A stretch of 64,000 bases of DNA from Noviherbaspirillum autotrophicum (GTDB taxonomy: Bacteria; Pseudomonadota; Gammaproteobacteria; Burkholderiales; Burkholderiaceae_D), in the NCBI RefSeq assembly GCF_000818395.1, contig NZ_JWJG01000028.1:2131397-2195396 (forward strand), read 5' to 3'. The notes beneath the pieces were generated by a model that made no database searches, was not told the origin of the DNA, and worked only from the letters and a program-made list of their open reading frames with translations. The translations under genes and the position numbers were made by a program. Below, one piece after another: positions 28,996-37,158 of the stretch. The stretch's first letter is position 1. Every line of letters begins with the position of its first letter.

Positions 28996-29964
28996 TTATG
29001 CAGCTGCGATAAGCCTGCGTCCCGTAACCGTTACAAGAATTTGCCTCGCAACAGCGCATGCAACCGGCGGGGGAAATGCATTACCGATTTGCCGATATGC
29101 GGCAGTTTTTTTTCCAGAAAAAACCCATGAATCCGGAAAACCTTGAATACGTGCGGCCATACGAGGAGTCAAGCGCGGCATACCGACAAAATCCGGTTCA
29201 GGCGGGAGATCCCACAGACCATGGCCATCAACGCCAAGAGCAGCCCAAGCCTTTTTCGCCCGTGTCGGCCCAAGGTCCGGACCACCGTGCTTTTTTGAAC
29301 CGCCAACTAGCGTTGGAGCAATTGTATTTGCAATTTCACGCCATCGGTCAGCCCCTCGCCATCCTCGCGAAGCCATAAGGTCGTGCAGCAGTTCGCCGAC
29401 CGTGGGCGGCTTGTGCAGATTCGGTTCCGGCCATGCAAATGGCTCAGAAATACCCTTTTGAATCCCGACCATAATAACCCGGGGCCGGAGCTGAGAAACA
29501 CCATAGTCAGACGCATTTAGCAACCGCCATCCGCAGACATAGCCTAACTTCTTCAGTTGTCGTTCGACCTTTGCCCGGTAATCATCGAAGACGGGGTCCA
29601 GAAGTCCGCGGACATTTTCCAACATAACAGCCCGGGGACGGCATTCGTCAACCAAACGAATTGCTTCCGGAAACAAATCCCGCTCGTCGTTGGCACCGAG
29701 TTGCTTACCTGCTTTGGAAAAAGGCGGGCAAGGCACTCCGCCTGCAAGCAGGTCCACACCTTTAAAACCGCGCCCATCAAATTGTCGCAAATCGCCTTCA
29801 AACACTTTCCACTCAGGGCGATTCGTACGTAGAGTTGCGCAAGCAGGAGGCTCGATTTCAACCAGGCCAACATGGTCAAAACCAGCCATTTCAATGCCCA
29901 GCGCTTGGCCTCCGGCGCCACTGCAGACTTCCAGCGACGTTGGTCCTGTAACAAAAATGCTCAT
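28996..29964 (-). CDS. DNA (cytosine-5) methyltransferase of the NaeI-type R-M system
   Basis: The 322-residue m5C methyltransferase has all key motifs in order: I (LEVCSGAGGQALGIEMAGF), IV with catalytic Cys (GGVPCPPFSKAG), VI (MLENVRG), VIII (QLRPRVIMVG) and X (YRQIGNAFPPPVA). The target-recognition region lies about residues 190-270. It should protect host sites from the divergent NaeI-like enzyme. If specificity follows the endonuclease family the target would be GCCGGC, but that is inference. The ATG at 29964 is chosen over a TTG at 29970. Confidence 0.93.
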   Translation of the reverse strand: MSIFVTGPTSLEVCSGAGGQALGIEMAGFDHVGLVEIEPPACATLRTNRPEWKVFEGDLRQFDGRGFKGVDLLAGGVPCPPFSKAGKQLGANDERDLFPEAIRLVDECRPRAVMLENVRGLLDPVFDDYRAKVERQLKKLGYVCGWRLLNASDYGVSQLRPRVIMVGIQKGISEPFAWPEPNLHKPPTVGELLHDLMASRGWRGADRWREIANTIAPTLVGGSKKHGGPDLGPTRAKKAWAALGVDGHGLWDLPPEPDFVGMPRLTPRMAARIQGFPDSWVFSGKKTAAYRQIGNAFPPPVACAVARQILVTVTGRRLIAAA

Positions 29965-30203
29965 AAACAAACTCTATTCTTGAGTCGCATTAAAAATGCG
30001 ACTATTGCAATTTACTTAGGTTTCAGTCTTGAATGGAAATTATGCAACTTCTTGACCAACAACAGCTTTGTTGCATTGACGAAAAATAGCAGCGCAGAAT
30101 ATTTCTGCGATTGGAGGCGAATCTATCACAAAGAATTGGCGCTTGTGAGGGTATTTCCGATAAGCCATACTTCATGTTTCCTTGTAATTTGGAAACTTGG
30201 TAT

Positions 30204-31022
30204 ATGTCACTCTTTCCGGAATGCACGCCACCTGTCCCTAACGGCACCGATCCCGTTCTTAATGATGTTTATTCTTTCTTCACAGCCATTCCGGACTTGG
30301 CATCGATTATCGGCAAAGCCTTACGCCAGTCGTTCGACGAGGTGATTGATGGGCCTCGTACGGGGCGTTACTGCATCGAGCAACTCGAAAAGACTGAAAA
30401 GACTTACATCGGTACGAAAGTTGAAATCGTTGTTAGGGATCAACTTAGCTTACAACGTGGCGATCTTCTCGATAACAAAATTAGAGGCCACGAAGTCGAC
30501 ACCAAGTTTTCGCTTTCAGGCAACTGGATGATCCCTCGGGAGGCTGTTGGCCATATCTGCTTATTAATAAGCGGAGATGATAACTCCGGGGTTTTTAATA
30601 TCGGCCTTCTACGGATGACTCCTGACGTTCTTACAGGCAGACCTAACCAGGATGGCAAAAAGAGTGTTTCTGCGGCGGGAAAGCAGCGTATTCGCTGGGT
30701 TCTGAAAGCTCAACCACTGGAACGGAACTTCCTATTGGATTTGAGTGATAAGACGCGGGATGCGATCCTTTCCCCTGCATCCGCAACAGGACGAATCCAC
30801 GCGCTCTTTAGAAACGTCACTGGAAAAATCATTCCGCGATCAGCGATATTACAAGTCGCTCAATCAAAAGATCCGTTAAAACGAGCACGTGAATCCAAGG
30901 CGATTCTCGCGCGAGATAATTTTCTTGTTCTATGCTCTGCCTACCTCGCCGACCGCGTCGAATTCGACCGCTATGGTTTTCATGACTACAAGGATGATGA
31001 TTGGTTAAGTATTCGGCTTTAG
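30204..31022 (+). CDS. NaeI-like type II restriction endonuclease
   Basis: The product aligns along its length with NaeI: DGPRTGRYCIEQLEKTEKT matches NaeI DGQRTGRWNFDQLHKTEKT. The catalytic residues of NaeI (Glu70, Asp86, Asp95, Lys97) correspond to Glu in GTKVEI, Asp in DLLDNKI, and Asp/Lys in HEVDTKFS. The C-terminal DNA-binding (CAP-like) domain also matches (GRIHALFRNVTGKIIPRSAIL). NaeI residue 43, where Lys gives topoisomerase activity, is Val here. The frame is open from a TTG at 30111; ATGs are at 30174 and 30204, and the exact start is unsure. It is divergent from the methyltransferase. Confidence 0.87.
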   Translation: MSLFPECTPPVPNGTDPVLNDVYSFFTAIPDLASIIGKALRQSFDEVIDGPRTGRYCIEQLEKTEKTYIGTKVEIVVRDQLSLQRGDLLDNKIRGHEVDTKFSLSGNWMIPREAVGHICLLISGDDNSGVFNIGLLRMTPDVLTGRPNQDGKKSVSAAGKQRIRWVLKAQPLERNFLLDLSDKTRDAILSPASATGRIHALFRNVTGKIIPRSAILQVAQSKDPLKRARESKAILARDNFLVLCSAYLADRVEFDRYGFHDYKDDDWLSIRL

Positions 31023-31136
31023 TGCGCTACCGATTGTGTCCGGTACTGCCCTGCGATCATTTGAAGAATCCGATAAATTCCCTCATTTAATGCTTCGGGC
31101 TCACTATTTTCCTTGCGCATTGCCCCAGCACCCGCA

Positions 31137-31343
31137 TTACCATGATCGTTTGACTTTGTGATTGCACCAAGCGGTCAGCCACATTTCCATTCTTGCGATT
31201 GCCGGTAGCATCGGATCGGTTCGGTCAACAGCGATACCAAGCCGTTCTTCTAGATGGAGTATCGCAGTTTCGTGACGTTCAGCGGGGGATTGGGGACGAG
31301 GCCATTCAGCGTTGTTGCGCCGCAGAATTTCGAGGCAATGCAT
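31137..31343 (-). CDS. Small island protein of unknown function
   Basis: This is a 68-residue ORF with ATG at 31343 and a GGAG seven bases before it. It reads HCLEILRRNNAEWPRP and ends WLTAWCNHKVKRSW. It is the last gene on the satellite strand, 193 bp beyond terS. No family is recognised; the good ribosome site is the main support. Confidence 0.5.
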   Translation of the reverse strand: MHCLEILRRNNAEWPRPQSPAERHETAILHLEERLGIAVDRTDPMLPAIARMEMWLTAWCNHKVKRSW

Positions 31344-31535
31344 ATTTAGCTCCGTTTTAGCGTATTTACCAAGTGGTGGAGGTCGCAAGCAGGATCAAAT
31401 CCCTCCGAACATAGGACAGTGTCTTGCAGGTCCGGTTCGCCTGTTCGATCTGGCGCAATCATTCGTCCTGCATTCAAAACATCACCTATAGGGTCAAATA
31501 TTAGACTCCTTACCAGCCACGCTGCTGCGTTCCAT

Positions 31536-31985
31536 CTAATTTTTAATATTTTTTCTAAGCAGTGCCACTAATGGGTTATCGTTCATTGGCCCTGGCTTAA
31601 CGTCAACCGACATGCGCCCAAGCGGCGTCAAACCAAAACTCCCGAGCAGCTTCGTCGCTTGGCTTCGCTGCTCACTGATAGCCCGCAGCAGTGGGTTTCC
31701 TTTGCGCCCACCAGCGCCAGTATCAAGGATACAGCCCTCGTTGCGAACGGCTGCGGTTAACTCTTCAATTGCCGCCAAAGTTTCGCAAAGCAATTCCATT
31801 GCGCGATGGTCAACAGCAGTGAATGTTCCGATCGAAATTGCCGCTGGTACCAGCCGATTCCATTCTTCGCGTGCGCGTGGAGATAAATAATCTGGTGCAG
31901 GCGGCGTTTCTACCAGCGGCGCAACTTTTGGACCATTTGGTTTGCGTCCCGGCTTTGCGCGGCTAGTTGAAGAGTGTGCAGTCAT
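31536..31985 (-). CDS. terS: Phage terminase small subunit, P27 family
   Basis: The 149-residue product begins TAHSSTSRAKPGRKPNGPK, a basic Pro-rich start typical of P27/HK97-type small terminases. It continues with PDYLSPRAREEWNRLVP and TAVDHRAMELLCETLAAIEEL, ending near LGLTPLGRMSVDV-type residues (SFGLTPLGRMSVDVKPG). TerS selects the DNA to be packaged. No large terminase or other structural gene is present, as in satellites that redirect a helper phage's packaging. The ATG at 31985 has GGGAG upstream; the frame upstream to 32177 overlaps the next gene. Confidence 0.85.
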   Translation of the reverse strand: MTAHSSTSRAKPGRKPNGPKVAPLVETPPAPDYLSPRAREEWNRLVPAAISIGTFTAVDHRAMELLCETLAAIEELTAAVRNEGCILDTGAGGRKGNPLLRAISEQRSQATKLLGSFGLTPLGRMSVDVKPGPMNDNPLVALLRKNIKN

Positions 31986-32136
31986 TTGGGTACTCCCAAA
32001 AAAATGGTGGTGAACTGGAATTGAAAAAATTTGCGGATACTGCCGGTTACGGAACGTCACTCGCAAACTTTTTACAGGGGGGGAGGCTAAACGCATCAAT
32101 CGCGCTGCCCATAAAACACTGGCCCGTATCGGCAGC

Positions 32137-32547
32137 CTAGTTTTGCTCCGCGTTGTTTGGGGTTGAATCGACTCCAAGCTCTCGCCTGAACCATTCGAGG
32201 GTGCCTGGAATGCTTGCGAGACTTTGCCTGTAGCGCATTTCTAGAATCCGCTGGTGTTGTTCGTCGGATAATCTGAATCTGTTGCAGAATTCGTCGATCA
32301 GCGCATCCAACTCCTTAATCATCGCGAGCCATTCGGAAGCTGGTCTGCCATCAGCGCCGTTTAGTTCAGTAGCGTCGTTGCACGCATGTTCCCGGAAGTA
32401 CTGGAGCAATTCGGCCTTGTGCGGCCGGAGTTTGGTGGCGACTTCTGCAACAACATGGGGCTCGCCACGCAATTTAAGTGCGCAGCCGTCGAGAAGGAGT
32501 GCCACACCTGATTTGCGGCATTCGTCGATCAATATTTGTGGAGTCAT
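32137..32547 (-). CDS. TubC N-terminal-like domain protein
   Basis: This 136-residue protein has a first half with the TubC-N/docking-like pattern: TPQILIDECRKSGVALLLDG, then LKLRGEPH and LRPHKAELLQYF. Such domains are often encoded beside island primase/helicase genes. The second half (EWLAMIKELDALIDEF onward) is probably helical. The ATG overlaps the DUF3631 stop in an ATGA junction. The exact role is unknown. Confidence 0.65.
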   Translation of the reverse strand: MTPQILIDECRKSGVALLLDGCALKLRGEPHVVAEVATKLRPHKAELLQYFREHACNDATELNGADGRPASEWLAMIKELDALIDEFCNRFRLSDEQHQRILEMRYRQSLASIPGTLEWFRRELGVDSTPNNAEQN

Positions 32548-33947
32548 AGTTCGACCTCGATTTGAGAATCAACCATTTGTCCGGTGTTTGCCGTAACGCC
32601 GTCACAACGCGCATGAATATTGGCTTTGCACGTTACGGCTTCGCTGTTCGTTACCGTCATATCCGTAACAGGTGAAACGGGGGTAACGGCTGGAGCCGCA
32701 TGAATACTTGCTTGTGACGCCGTTACGGATGAAATAGGTTTGAGCGGTTCGGCAAAAAGGTAGCGTGCGAAGGCGTCTTCAAACCAAATTCGCATATACC
32801 CTTTTTTTGTACTTCCCGGGATTCGGATGGTATTAACTGCAATCCCATATTCGCCCAAGAGTTTTGCGACGTTCGTGGGCTTGATCGGAAAACCGCGGTT
32901 GTATCCGGCCCACGGCTTTTCATCATCTTCCACAAGCGCTGCCACCAATTCGGCGCTGGTCAGCCTATCGACCTTTTTTGCCTCGAAAATATCGTGGATG
33001 TCCGAAAGCAGTTCGATGCCAGTAGTCATCGATTGCTCGCCATCACCTGATAGTTTGAGAGCCGCTACGCGAGCAATACGCGGCCAATCTCCACCTACGG
33101 TATCGGCAATTTGCAAAAGCGGCTCCCAATTGTCCTGGGCGCGGTCGTTCAGCGTGGCGGGAAGGTCGGGTCTTGCCGATCGAACCTGACTCGAATAGTC
33201 GTTCGCGAATCTGCAAAGTTTCCGCGCGAAGTTTTGCCACAAATCCGATTCGGCATGGCGCAGTCGTTCCACGAATTCTGTTGGCATTTTTCGTCGTAAC
33301 TTCAATACGATTGCACGGTCCATCAGCGTATCTGCCAAGCGCCCAATACCCGAAACCGCCTTTGCGCCCCAAACATTAAATTTTTTCGGTGTGAACTCTT
33401 TTCCAACGGTCCGCACTACATACGCGGAATCGCGAGTGTGCCCGCAATTGATGACACCGCGCAGTTCTTCGTTCTCACGCATGAATGCATCCGCTTCATC
33501 GATAAACAGAGTAGGCGCCCACTCATCGATGCAACGAAAAAGGGCCGCCGGTGTAATGTTGCTCGCCGTGAGCGGTCGACGTGACATGCGGGACAGAAGC
33601 GTCAACAGTTGACTCTTTCCGCATCGTTTTTCAGGTGCCGTGATCACTGCCAATGGCGCGACCTGCACCACGTCGATAAACCATGTCATCGCAATCCACA
33701 GTGCGGCTGCATCTGCCGTTTCAGGGGCGCATACGATGAAGCGCCGTACTGTTGCGGATATTTGCGTCAACAATTCGGCGTGATCGACCGGCTCCGGCCA
33801 CGGAGCTATCTCCGCAAACGGGGCGCAATTTTTTGTGCGGTCATTCTTCGGCAGATTCGCATCGGCTTCGCCCACCATGCTCCGCGCTTCAGCAGCAGAC
33901 AGGGATTCGGGTTCGACCTCAAACCCTTGCTCGATATGTGCATTCAT
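32544..33947 (-). CDS. DUF3631 helicase/primase-like ATPase
   Basis: The 467-residue protein has a P-loop ITAPEKRCGKSQLLTLL near residue 110 and a Walker B TLFIDEADAF near 150. The C-terminal DUF3631 domain is about residues 300-395 (LLSDIHDIFEAK, DDEKPWAGYNRGFPIKP, KKGYMRIWFEDAFARYL). Proteins of this kind are the replication ATPases of satellites and integrative islands. The last 70 residues are Thr/Val/Ala-rich. It joins both neighbours by 4-bp ATGA overlaps. No separate primase zinc-ribbon or TOPRIM motif is seen. Confidence 0.85.
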   Translation of the reverse strand: MNAHIEQGFEVEPESLSAAEARSMVGEADANLPKNDRTKNCAPFAEIAPWPEPVDHAELLTQISATVRRFIVCAPETADAAALWIAMTWFIDVVQVAPLAVITAPEKRCGKSQLLTLLSRMSRRPLTASNITPAALFRCIDEWAPTLFIDEADAFMRENEELRGVINCGHTRDSAYVVRTVGKEFTPKKFNVWGAKAVSGIGRLADTLMDRAIVLKLRRKMPTEFVERLRHAESDLWQNFARKLCRFANDYSSQVRSARPDLPATLNDRAQDNWEPLLQIADTVGGDWPRIARVAALKLSGDGEQSMTTGIELLSDIHDIFEAKKVDRLTSAELVAALVEDDEKPWAGYNRGFPIKPTNVAKLLGEYGIAVNTIRIPGSTKKGYMRIWFEDAFARYLFAEPLKPISSVTASQASIHAAPAVTPVSPVTDMTVTNSEAVTCKANIHARCDGVTANTGQMVDSQIEVEL

Positions 33948-34282
33948 TGGAAACCTCCCAGCTTAAGGAACGCGACGCGCTTGTAGTCCAGATCGACAAG
34001 CTGAAAGCGTCGCGGTCTTGCGGCCATCAGGCCGCTGCATAGCCGTCGTAATGGGTAATAATTTGTTGCGTAGCCGTTTACAACGAGTATCACGTCAAGG
34101 CCTGCCACGGACTTGCAGTCGTCGTCAGTGGGCAAGCGTGCGGGGTCAATGGCAAGCGCGTTTTTTTTAGACGGTAGGAATCCAAGCCCGATCCAGATCA
34201 GCCCAGCCTTAGGCATCAGGTTCTTCTTGCGCAGCCGGACGAGCGGTTCAAGTCCCGAACTACGTATTTGCATTTCAGTCAT
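33944..34282 (-). CDS. Island protein of unknown function
   Basis: This 112-residue ORF lies between alpA and the DUF3631 gene, overlapping both by 4 bp (ATGA). That argues strongly it is real and translated. The middle reads IDPARLPTDDDCKSVAGLDVILVV and the end RPRRFQLVDLDYKRVAFLKLGG. Similar short proteins sit in this operon position in other islands as far as I recall; no function is known. Confidence 0.65.
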   Translation of the reverse strand: MTEMQIRSSGLEPLVRLRKKNLMPKAGLIWIGLGFLPSKKNALAIDPARLPTDDDCKSVAGLDVILVVNGYATNYYPLRRLCSGLMAARPRRFQLVDLDYKRVAFLKLGGFQ

Positions 34283-34512
34283 TGCCGGCCTGCGTGCACT
34301 GATTTACGCGAAGCCTTAACACGCCCTTCAATGAACTCCGAAACGTCGCTTTCCAACCAGCCGACAGCACGCGCCCCTAGCAAGATAGGGGCGGGGAACA
34401 GGCCTGCCTTGATCAGTGCATAGATTGTCGAGCGAGATAGTCCGGTATGCTCTTTGACCTGCTGGAGCCGCAAAATGCGTACGATATTTGCGGCATTGAG
34501 ATGTTCAACCAT
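34279..34512 (-). CDS. alpA: AlpA-family excisionase/transcription regulator
   Basis: This 77-residue MerR-like winged-HTH protein has the AlpA pattern: LRLQQVKEHTGLSRSTIYALI, then GLFPAPILLGARAVGWLESDVSEFI. AlpA proteins activate int or act as directionality factors in P4-like elements and satellites. It is the first gene of the four-gene replication operon (alpA, unknown, DUF3631, TubC-N-like), with a 107-bp leader separating it from the gene upstream. Confidence 0.9.
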   Translation of the reverse strand: MVEHLNAANIVRILRLQQVKEHTGLSRSTIYALIKAGLFPAPILLGARAVGWLESDVSEFIEGRVKASRKSVHAGRQ

Positions 34513-34619
34513 CGCCTAACCTTTCCGAAGTTATCCAAGTAACTTCAGGGTAGGCGGATGCACCGATAAAGTCAGCACGTGTGCGTGCAAAGTGTACGCT
34601 CTGCCCGCAGGGCGTAAAT

Positions 34620-35489
34620 TTAGCGAACCTTCAGTGTTTTCTTGTGTGCAGCTATATAGTCGCGGACTGTCCGATGAGACAACGGGAATGCGCCAGCCAT
34701 CCCCAATGCTGCCTTCTCCGCGCTCAACTTCGGATTGATGTGTTGCTCCCAATAGTCGATCACTTCTTGGCGCATTGAGTCCGTTTCCTCATGGCGCTTT
34801 CGGGCAGCCTTGGCTGCCTGCAAGGAGATTTTTTCCTTTGCCTTTTCATTAGAGGCGGATTCAATATCGCCCTTCAATACCGACAATTTGTTACGCTCAC
34901 TGCTCAATTCATCCAACAAACCTGCAACCTGCTGAAGGCGTTCGGCATAACAAAGTGCATCCATCGCCTCAATCGCGCACCATCCAGCGCGGTTCAGATC
35001 CGGCGGCTGTTGTGCGTGATGAACAAACCAGCCTACGAGTTCCAATGCGAGCACTGCAAAGTATTCGTGTTCGCTAGCCTGCGGAAATTCAGGGTCGCCG
35101 CTGAGATCGTACTGCCCAATAATTTCTGTGAGCGCGACGACATCAGACGTATTTTCAGGCCCGGGAATGAACGGAGGCGGATCATCTGCCTCGGCTGGCC
35201 AGTTCTCGATCAATTCGCGGACGCCTGCTTCGTTCCAATACTCTTCTGGCAGATACCCGAGTTCCCAACCGCCAATTTCAAGGATACGTTGTATATGCTT
35301 GCTTTTACACTGCTCGTAATACTCATTGACCATCCAGTCAATGTCGTCGGCCGCATGAATAATTTCATCGGAGGTCCGCTGTTTCAATAGGTGTCGTGCA
35401 CGGCGTGCGATATCCGGAACGACCTTAAACGGTGTGTCTGGCACAATCCCTGAAACCGGATCAAATCCGGTAAATGGTCCATTTTTCAT
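34620..35489 (-). CDS. Island protein of unknown function with coiled coil and HTH-like C-terminus
   Basis: This 289-residue ORF has a strong AGGGAG site. I recognise no named domain. Residues about 195-235 look like a coiled coil (LLDELSSERNKLSVLKGDIES ... SNEKAKEKISLQAAKAARK). The last 45 residues (LSAEKAALGMAGAFPLSHR, TVRDYIAAHKK) look like a short helix-turn-helix, as in several island proteins. It lies between alpA and the integrase gene on the same strand. Confidence 0.65.
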   Translation of the reverse strand: MKNGPFTGFDPVSGIVPDTPFKVVPDIARRARHLLKQRTSDEIIHAADDIDWMVNEYYEQCKSKHIQRILEIGGWELGYLPEEYWNEAGVRELIENWPAEADDPPPFIPGPENTSDVVALTEIIGQYDLSGDPEFPQASEHEYFAVLALELVGWFVHHAQQPPDLNRAGWCAIEAMDALCYAERLQQVAGLLDELSSERNKLSVLKGDIESASNEKAKEKISLQAAKAARKRHEETDSMRQEVIDYWEQHINPKLSAEKAALGMAGAFPLSHRTVRDYIAAHKKTLKVR

Positions 35490-35810
35490 AACTCCCTACT
35501 TCGCGGTTTGTGTTTGTACTGGCCTGTCGCTGTCAGCCTGCCACTATCTCCGAATAGTTTGCATATTGCTGTGTCATCGCTTTGCTCTCTCCTGGAAATG
35601 CGAGCCGATCGTAGGCGTTTCCGTAACTATCGCCCGGCATTTGTACAAGCTGACGGTTCACCAGGTCATACCGATGACCGAAGCTTTTTCCTTGAGGATG
35701 TCTATTGCCAGTGCTCCGAATCCAAGCGCTGCATGCTGGCCTGCATAGTCGTGCGGCTCAATGGCCTTGCTTGTTTCGTCTGGCAGTAAGTTTGTTCAAA
35801 CTACGCAGCA
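35490..35810. other. Intergenic stretch between the unknown gene and integrase
   Basis: This 321-bp region on the satellite strand is the int 3' side. The only possible gene is a small plus-strand ORF at 35598-35789. I see no clear terminator. Confidence 0.4.
35598..35789 (+). CDS. Possible small Cys-containing ORF
   Basis: This 63-codon frame starts at an ATG and holds a CQCSESKRCMLAC cluster that could bind metal. It is on the opposite strand from its neighbours and has no clear ribosome site. Low support; listed because nothing else occupies the gap. Confidence 0.2.
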   Translation: MRADRRRFRNYRPAFVQADGSPGHTDDRSFFLEDVYCQCSESKRCMLACIVVRLNGLACFVWQ

Positions 35811-37028
35811 CTACGCGCTGATGGGCAGCGCAATCACGTCGGCGCCATCTTTCAACTGATCGAGGTAGTCCGCCCATCGCTGCATCATGCGTTTGCGCTC
35901 GGCTAGGTGCGATGTGCGGTTGTAGGCTCGACCGTTGGGATCTTTAACGGCGTGCGCCAATTGGTGTTCGATCAGGTCAACGCGCTCCGCCAACACTTCG
36001 TCAAGAAGAGTGCGTGCCATTGCGCGGAACCCGTGGCCTGACATCATCTCCTTGTCAATGCCCATACGACGCATAGCGGATAGAATCGCGTTATCGCTCA
36101 TTGGGCGTTCCTTGGTTCGTGGACTGGGGAAGACATAGCGGCCATTGCCGGTAAGCGGTTGAATCTCCCTGAGTATTGCCACGGCTTGCGTGGAAAGGGA
36201 TACGATATGCGGCGTCTTCGTTTTGGAAACGGTATAACGCCACTCTGCGGCTTCAAGGTCAATGTGCGCCCATTCTGCACTTCGCAGTTCGCTAGGGCGT
36301 ACAAAGACCAGTGGAGCGAGCCGTAATGCAGCACAGACGGTCGGACTGCCCTGATAGCCGTCCAATGCACGCAATAGCTCGGCAACCTGTTTAGGGTCGG
36401 TGACAGCAGCGAAATGCTTACGTCTGCTCTTGGCTGAAGGCAGGGCTCCCCGTAAATCGGCCGAATGATCGCGCTCGGCACGTCCAGTTGCAACTGCATA
36501 GCGGAAAACTTGACCGCAATTCGCAAGCGCTCTGTGGGCGGTTTCCAATGCGCCGCGCCCCTCGATCCGGCGGATTACGGTCAGCAGTTCGGGAGGCGTA
36601 ATCGCCGCAATCGGCTCTTTCCCCAGATAGGGAAATACGTCATTTTCGAGGCGGGACAGGATCTTGTCATAGTGGCTTGGAGCCCATCCCGGTCGATTTT
36701 TGGAGAGCCACTCACGGGCAACGGTCTCAAAGCTGTTTGCTGCACGCTCGGCTCCCGCCGCCTTAATGGCTTTGCGGTTGTCGCTCGGGTCAATGCCATT
36801 TGCCAGAAGCTTGCGGTGGGCATCGCGCCGGTCGCGGGCCTCCTTTAAGCCGACTTCGGGATAGGTGCCCAAGGAAAGGCGCTTTTCCTTGCCGTCGAAG
36901 CGGTATTTGAGGCGCCACCATTTCCCGCCGCTTGGCGCAATCTCCAGGTACAGACCACCGCCGTCAAACATCCGTACTGCCTTTTCAACGGGCTTGGCAT
37001 TGCGAATTGCGGTGTCGGTCAGTGGCAT
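35811..37028 (-). CDS. int: P4-type tyrosine integrase of the island
   Basis: The 405-residue protein starts PLTDTAIRNAKPVEKAVRMFD with the DUF4102 arm-binding domain (DGGGLYLEIAPSGGKWWRLKY). A core-binding domain follows, then the tyrosine recombinase catalytic domain with Arg in FVRPSELRSAEW, the HGFRAMARTLL box, and the C-terminal Tyr in NGRAYNRTSHL. It recombines at the tRNA-Met 3' end 164 bp away. The frame is open to 37079, but ATG 37028 matches the family start. A TTGCCCCCA motif abuts this start codon, suggesting self-regulation. Confidence 0.93.
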   Translation of the reverse strand: MPLTDTAIRNAKPVEKAVRMFDGGGLYLEIAPSGGKWWRLKYRFDGKEKRLSLGTYPEVGLKEARDRRDAHRKLLANGIDPSDNRKAIKAAGAERAANSFETVAREWLSKNRPGWAPSHYDKILSRLENDVFPYLGKEPIAAITPPELLTVIRRIEGRGALETAHRALANCGQVFRYAVATGRAERDHSADLRGALPSAKSRRKHFAAVTDPKQVAELLRALDGYQGSPTVCAALRLAPLVFVRPSELRSAEWAHIDLEAAEWRYTVSKTKTPHIVSLSTQAVAILREIQPLTGNGRYVFPSPRTKERPMSDNAILSAMRRMGIDKEMMSGHGFRAMARTLLDEVLAERVDLIEHQLAHAVKDPNGRAYNRTSHLAERKRMMQRWADYLDQLKDGADVIALPISA

Positions 37029-37078
37029 TGGGGGCAACTCTTCGCAAGGGTGGGTAGCTGCCCCTAATGTTGCCCCCA
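37029..37078 (-). repeat. Putative integrase arm-type sites, right end, overlapping the int leader
   Basis: CTGCCCCTA (37058-37066) and TTGCCCCCA (37070-37078) are in direct orientation with the same 12-bp period as the left pair. A third, inverted copy is at 37029-37037, touching the int start codon. Placement at both ends, inside the borders, fits attP arm sites. Confidence 0.55.
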
Positions 37079-37124
37079 TTTTTGTTCGGATGTCAATGGA
37101 CGCTAAAAACGCTCCGGAAACAAA

Positions 37125-37158
37125 AAACCCGCATTCTCAGAGGGAGAGGTGCGGGTTT
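37125..37158 (-). terminator. Terminator of tRNA-Met
   Basis: A 9-bp stem AAACCCGCA/TGCGGGTTT is followed on the minus strand by a T-run. It is 34 nt past the tRNA 3' end. It must have come in with the island, since the original terminator is at 27026. Confidence 0.75.

Noticed and set aside
28946-29059. Upstream extension of vsr
   Set aside because: It overlaps the end of the methyltransferase gene in another frame. The Vsr family start matches the GTG at 28945.
37029-37079. Integrase start at 37079
   Set aside because: The extra 17 residues are encoded by the TTGCCCCCA repeat region, and the family start is the PLTDTAIRN methionine at 37028.
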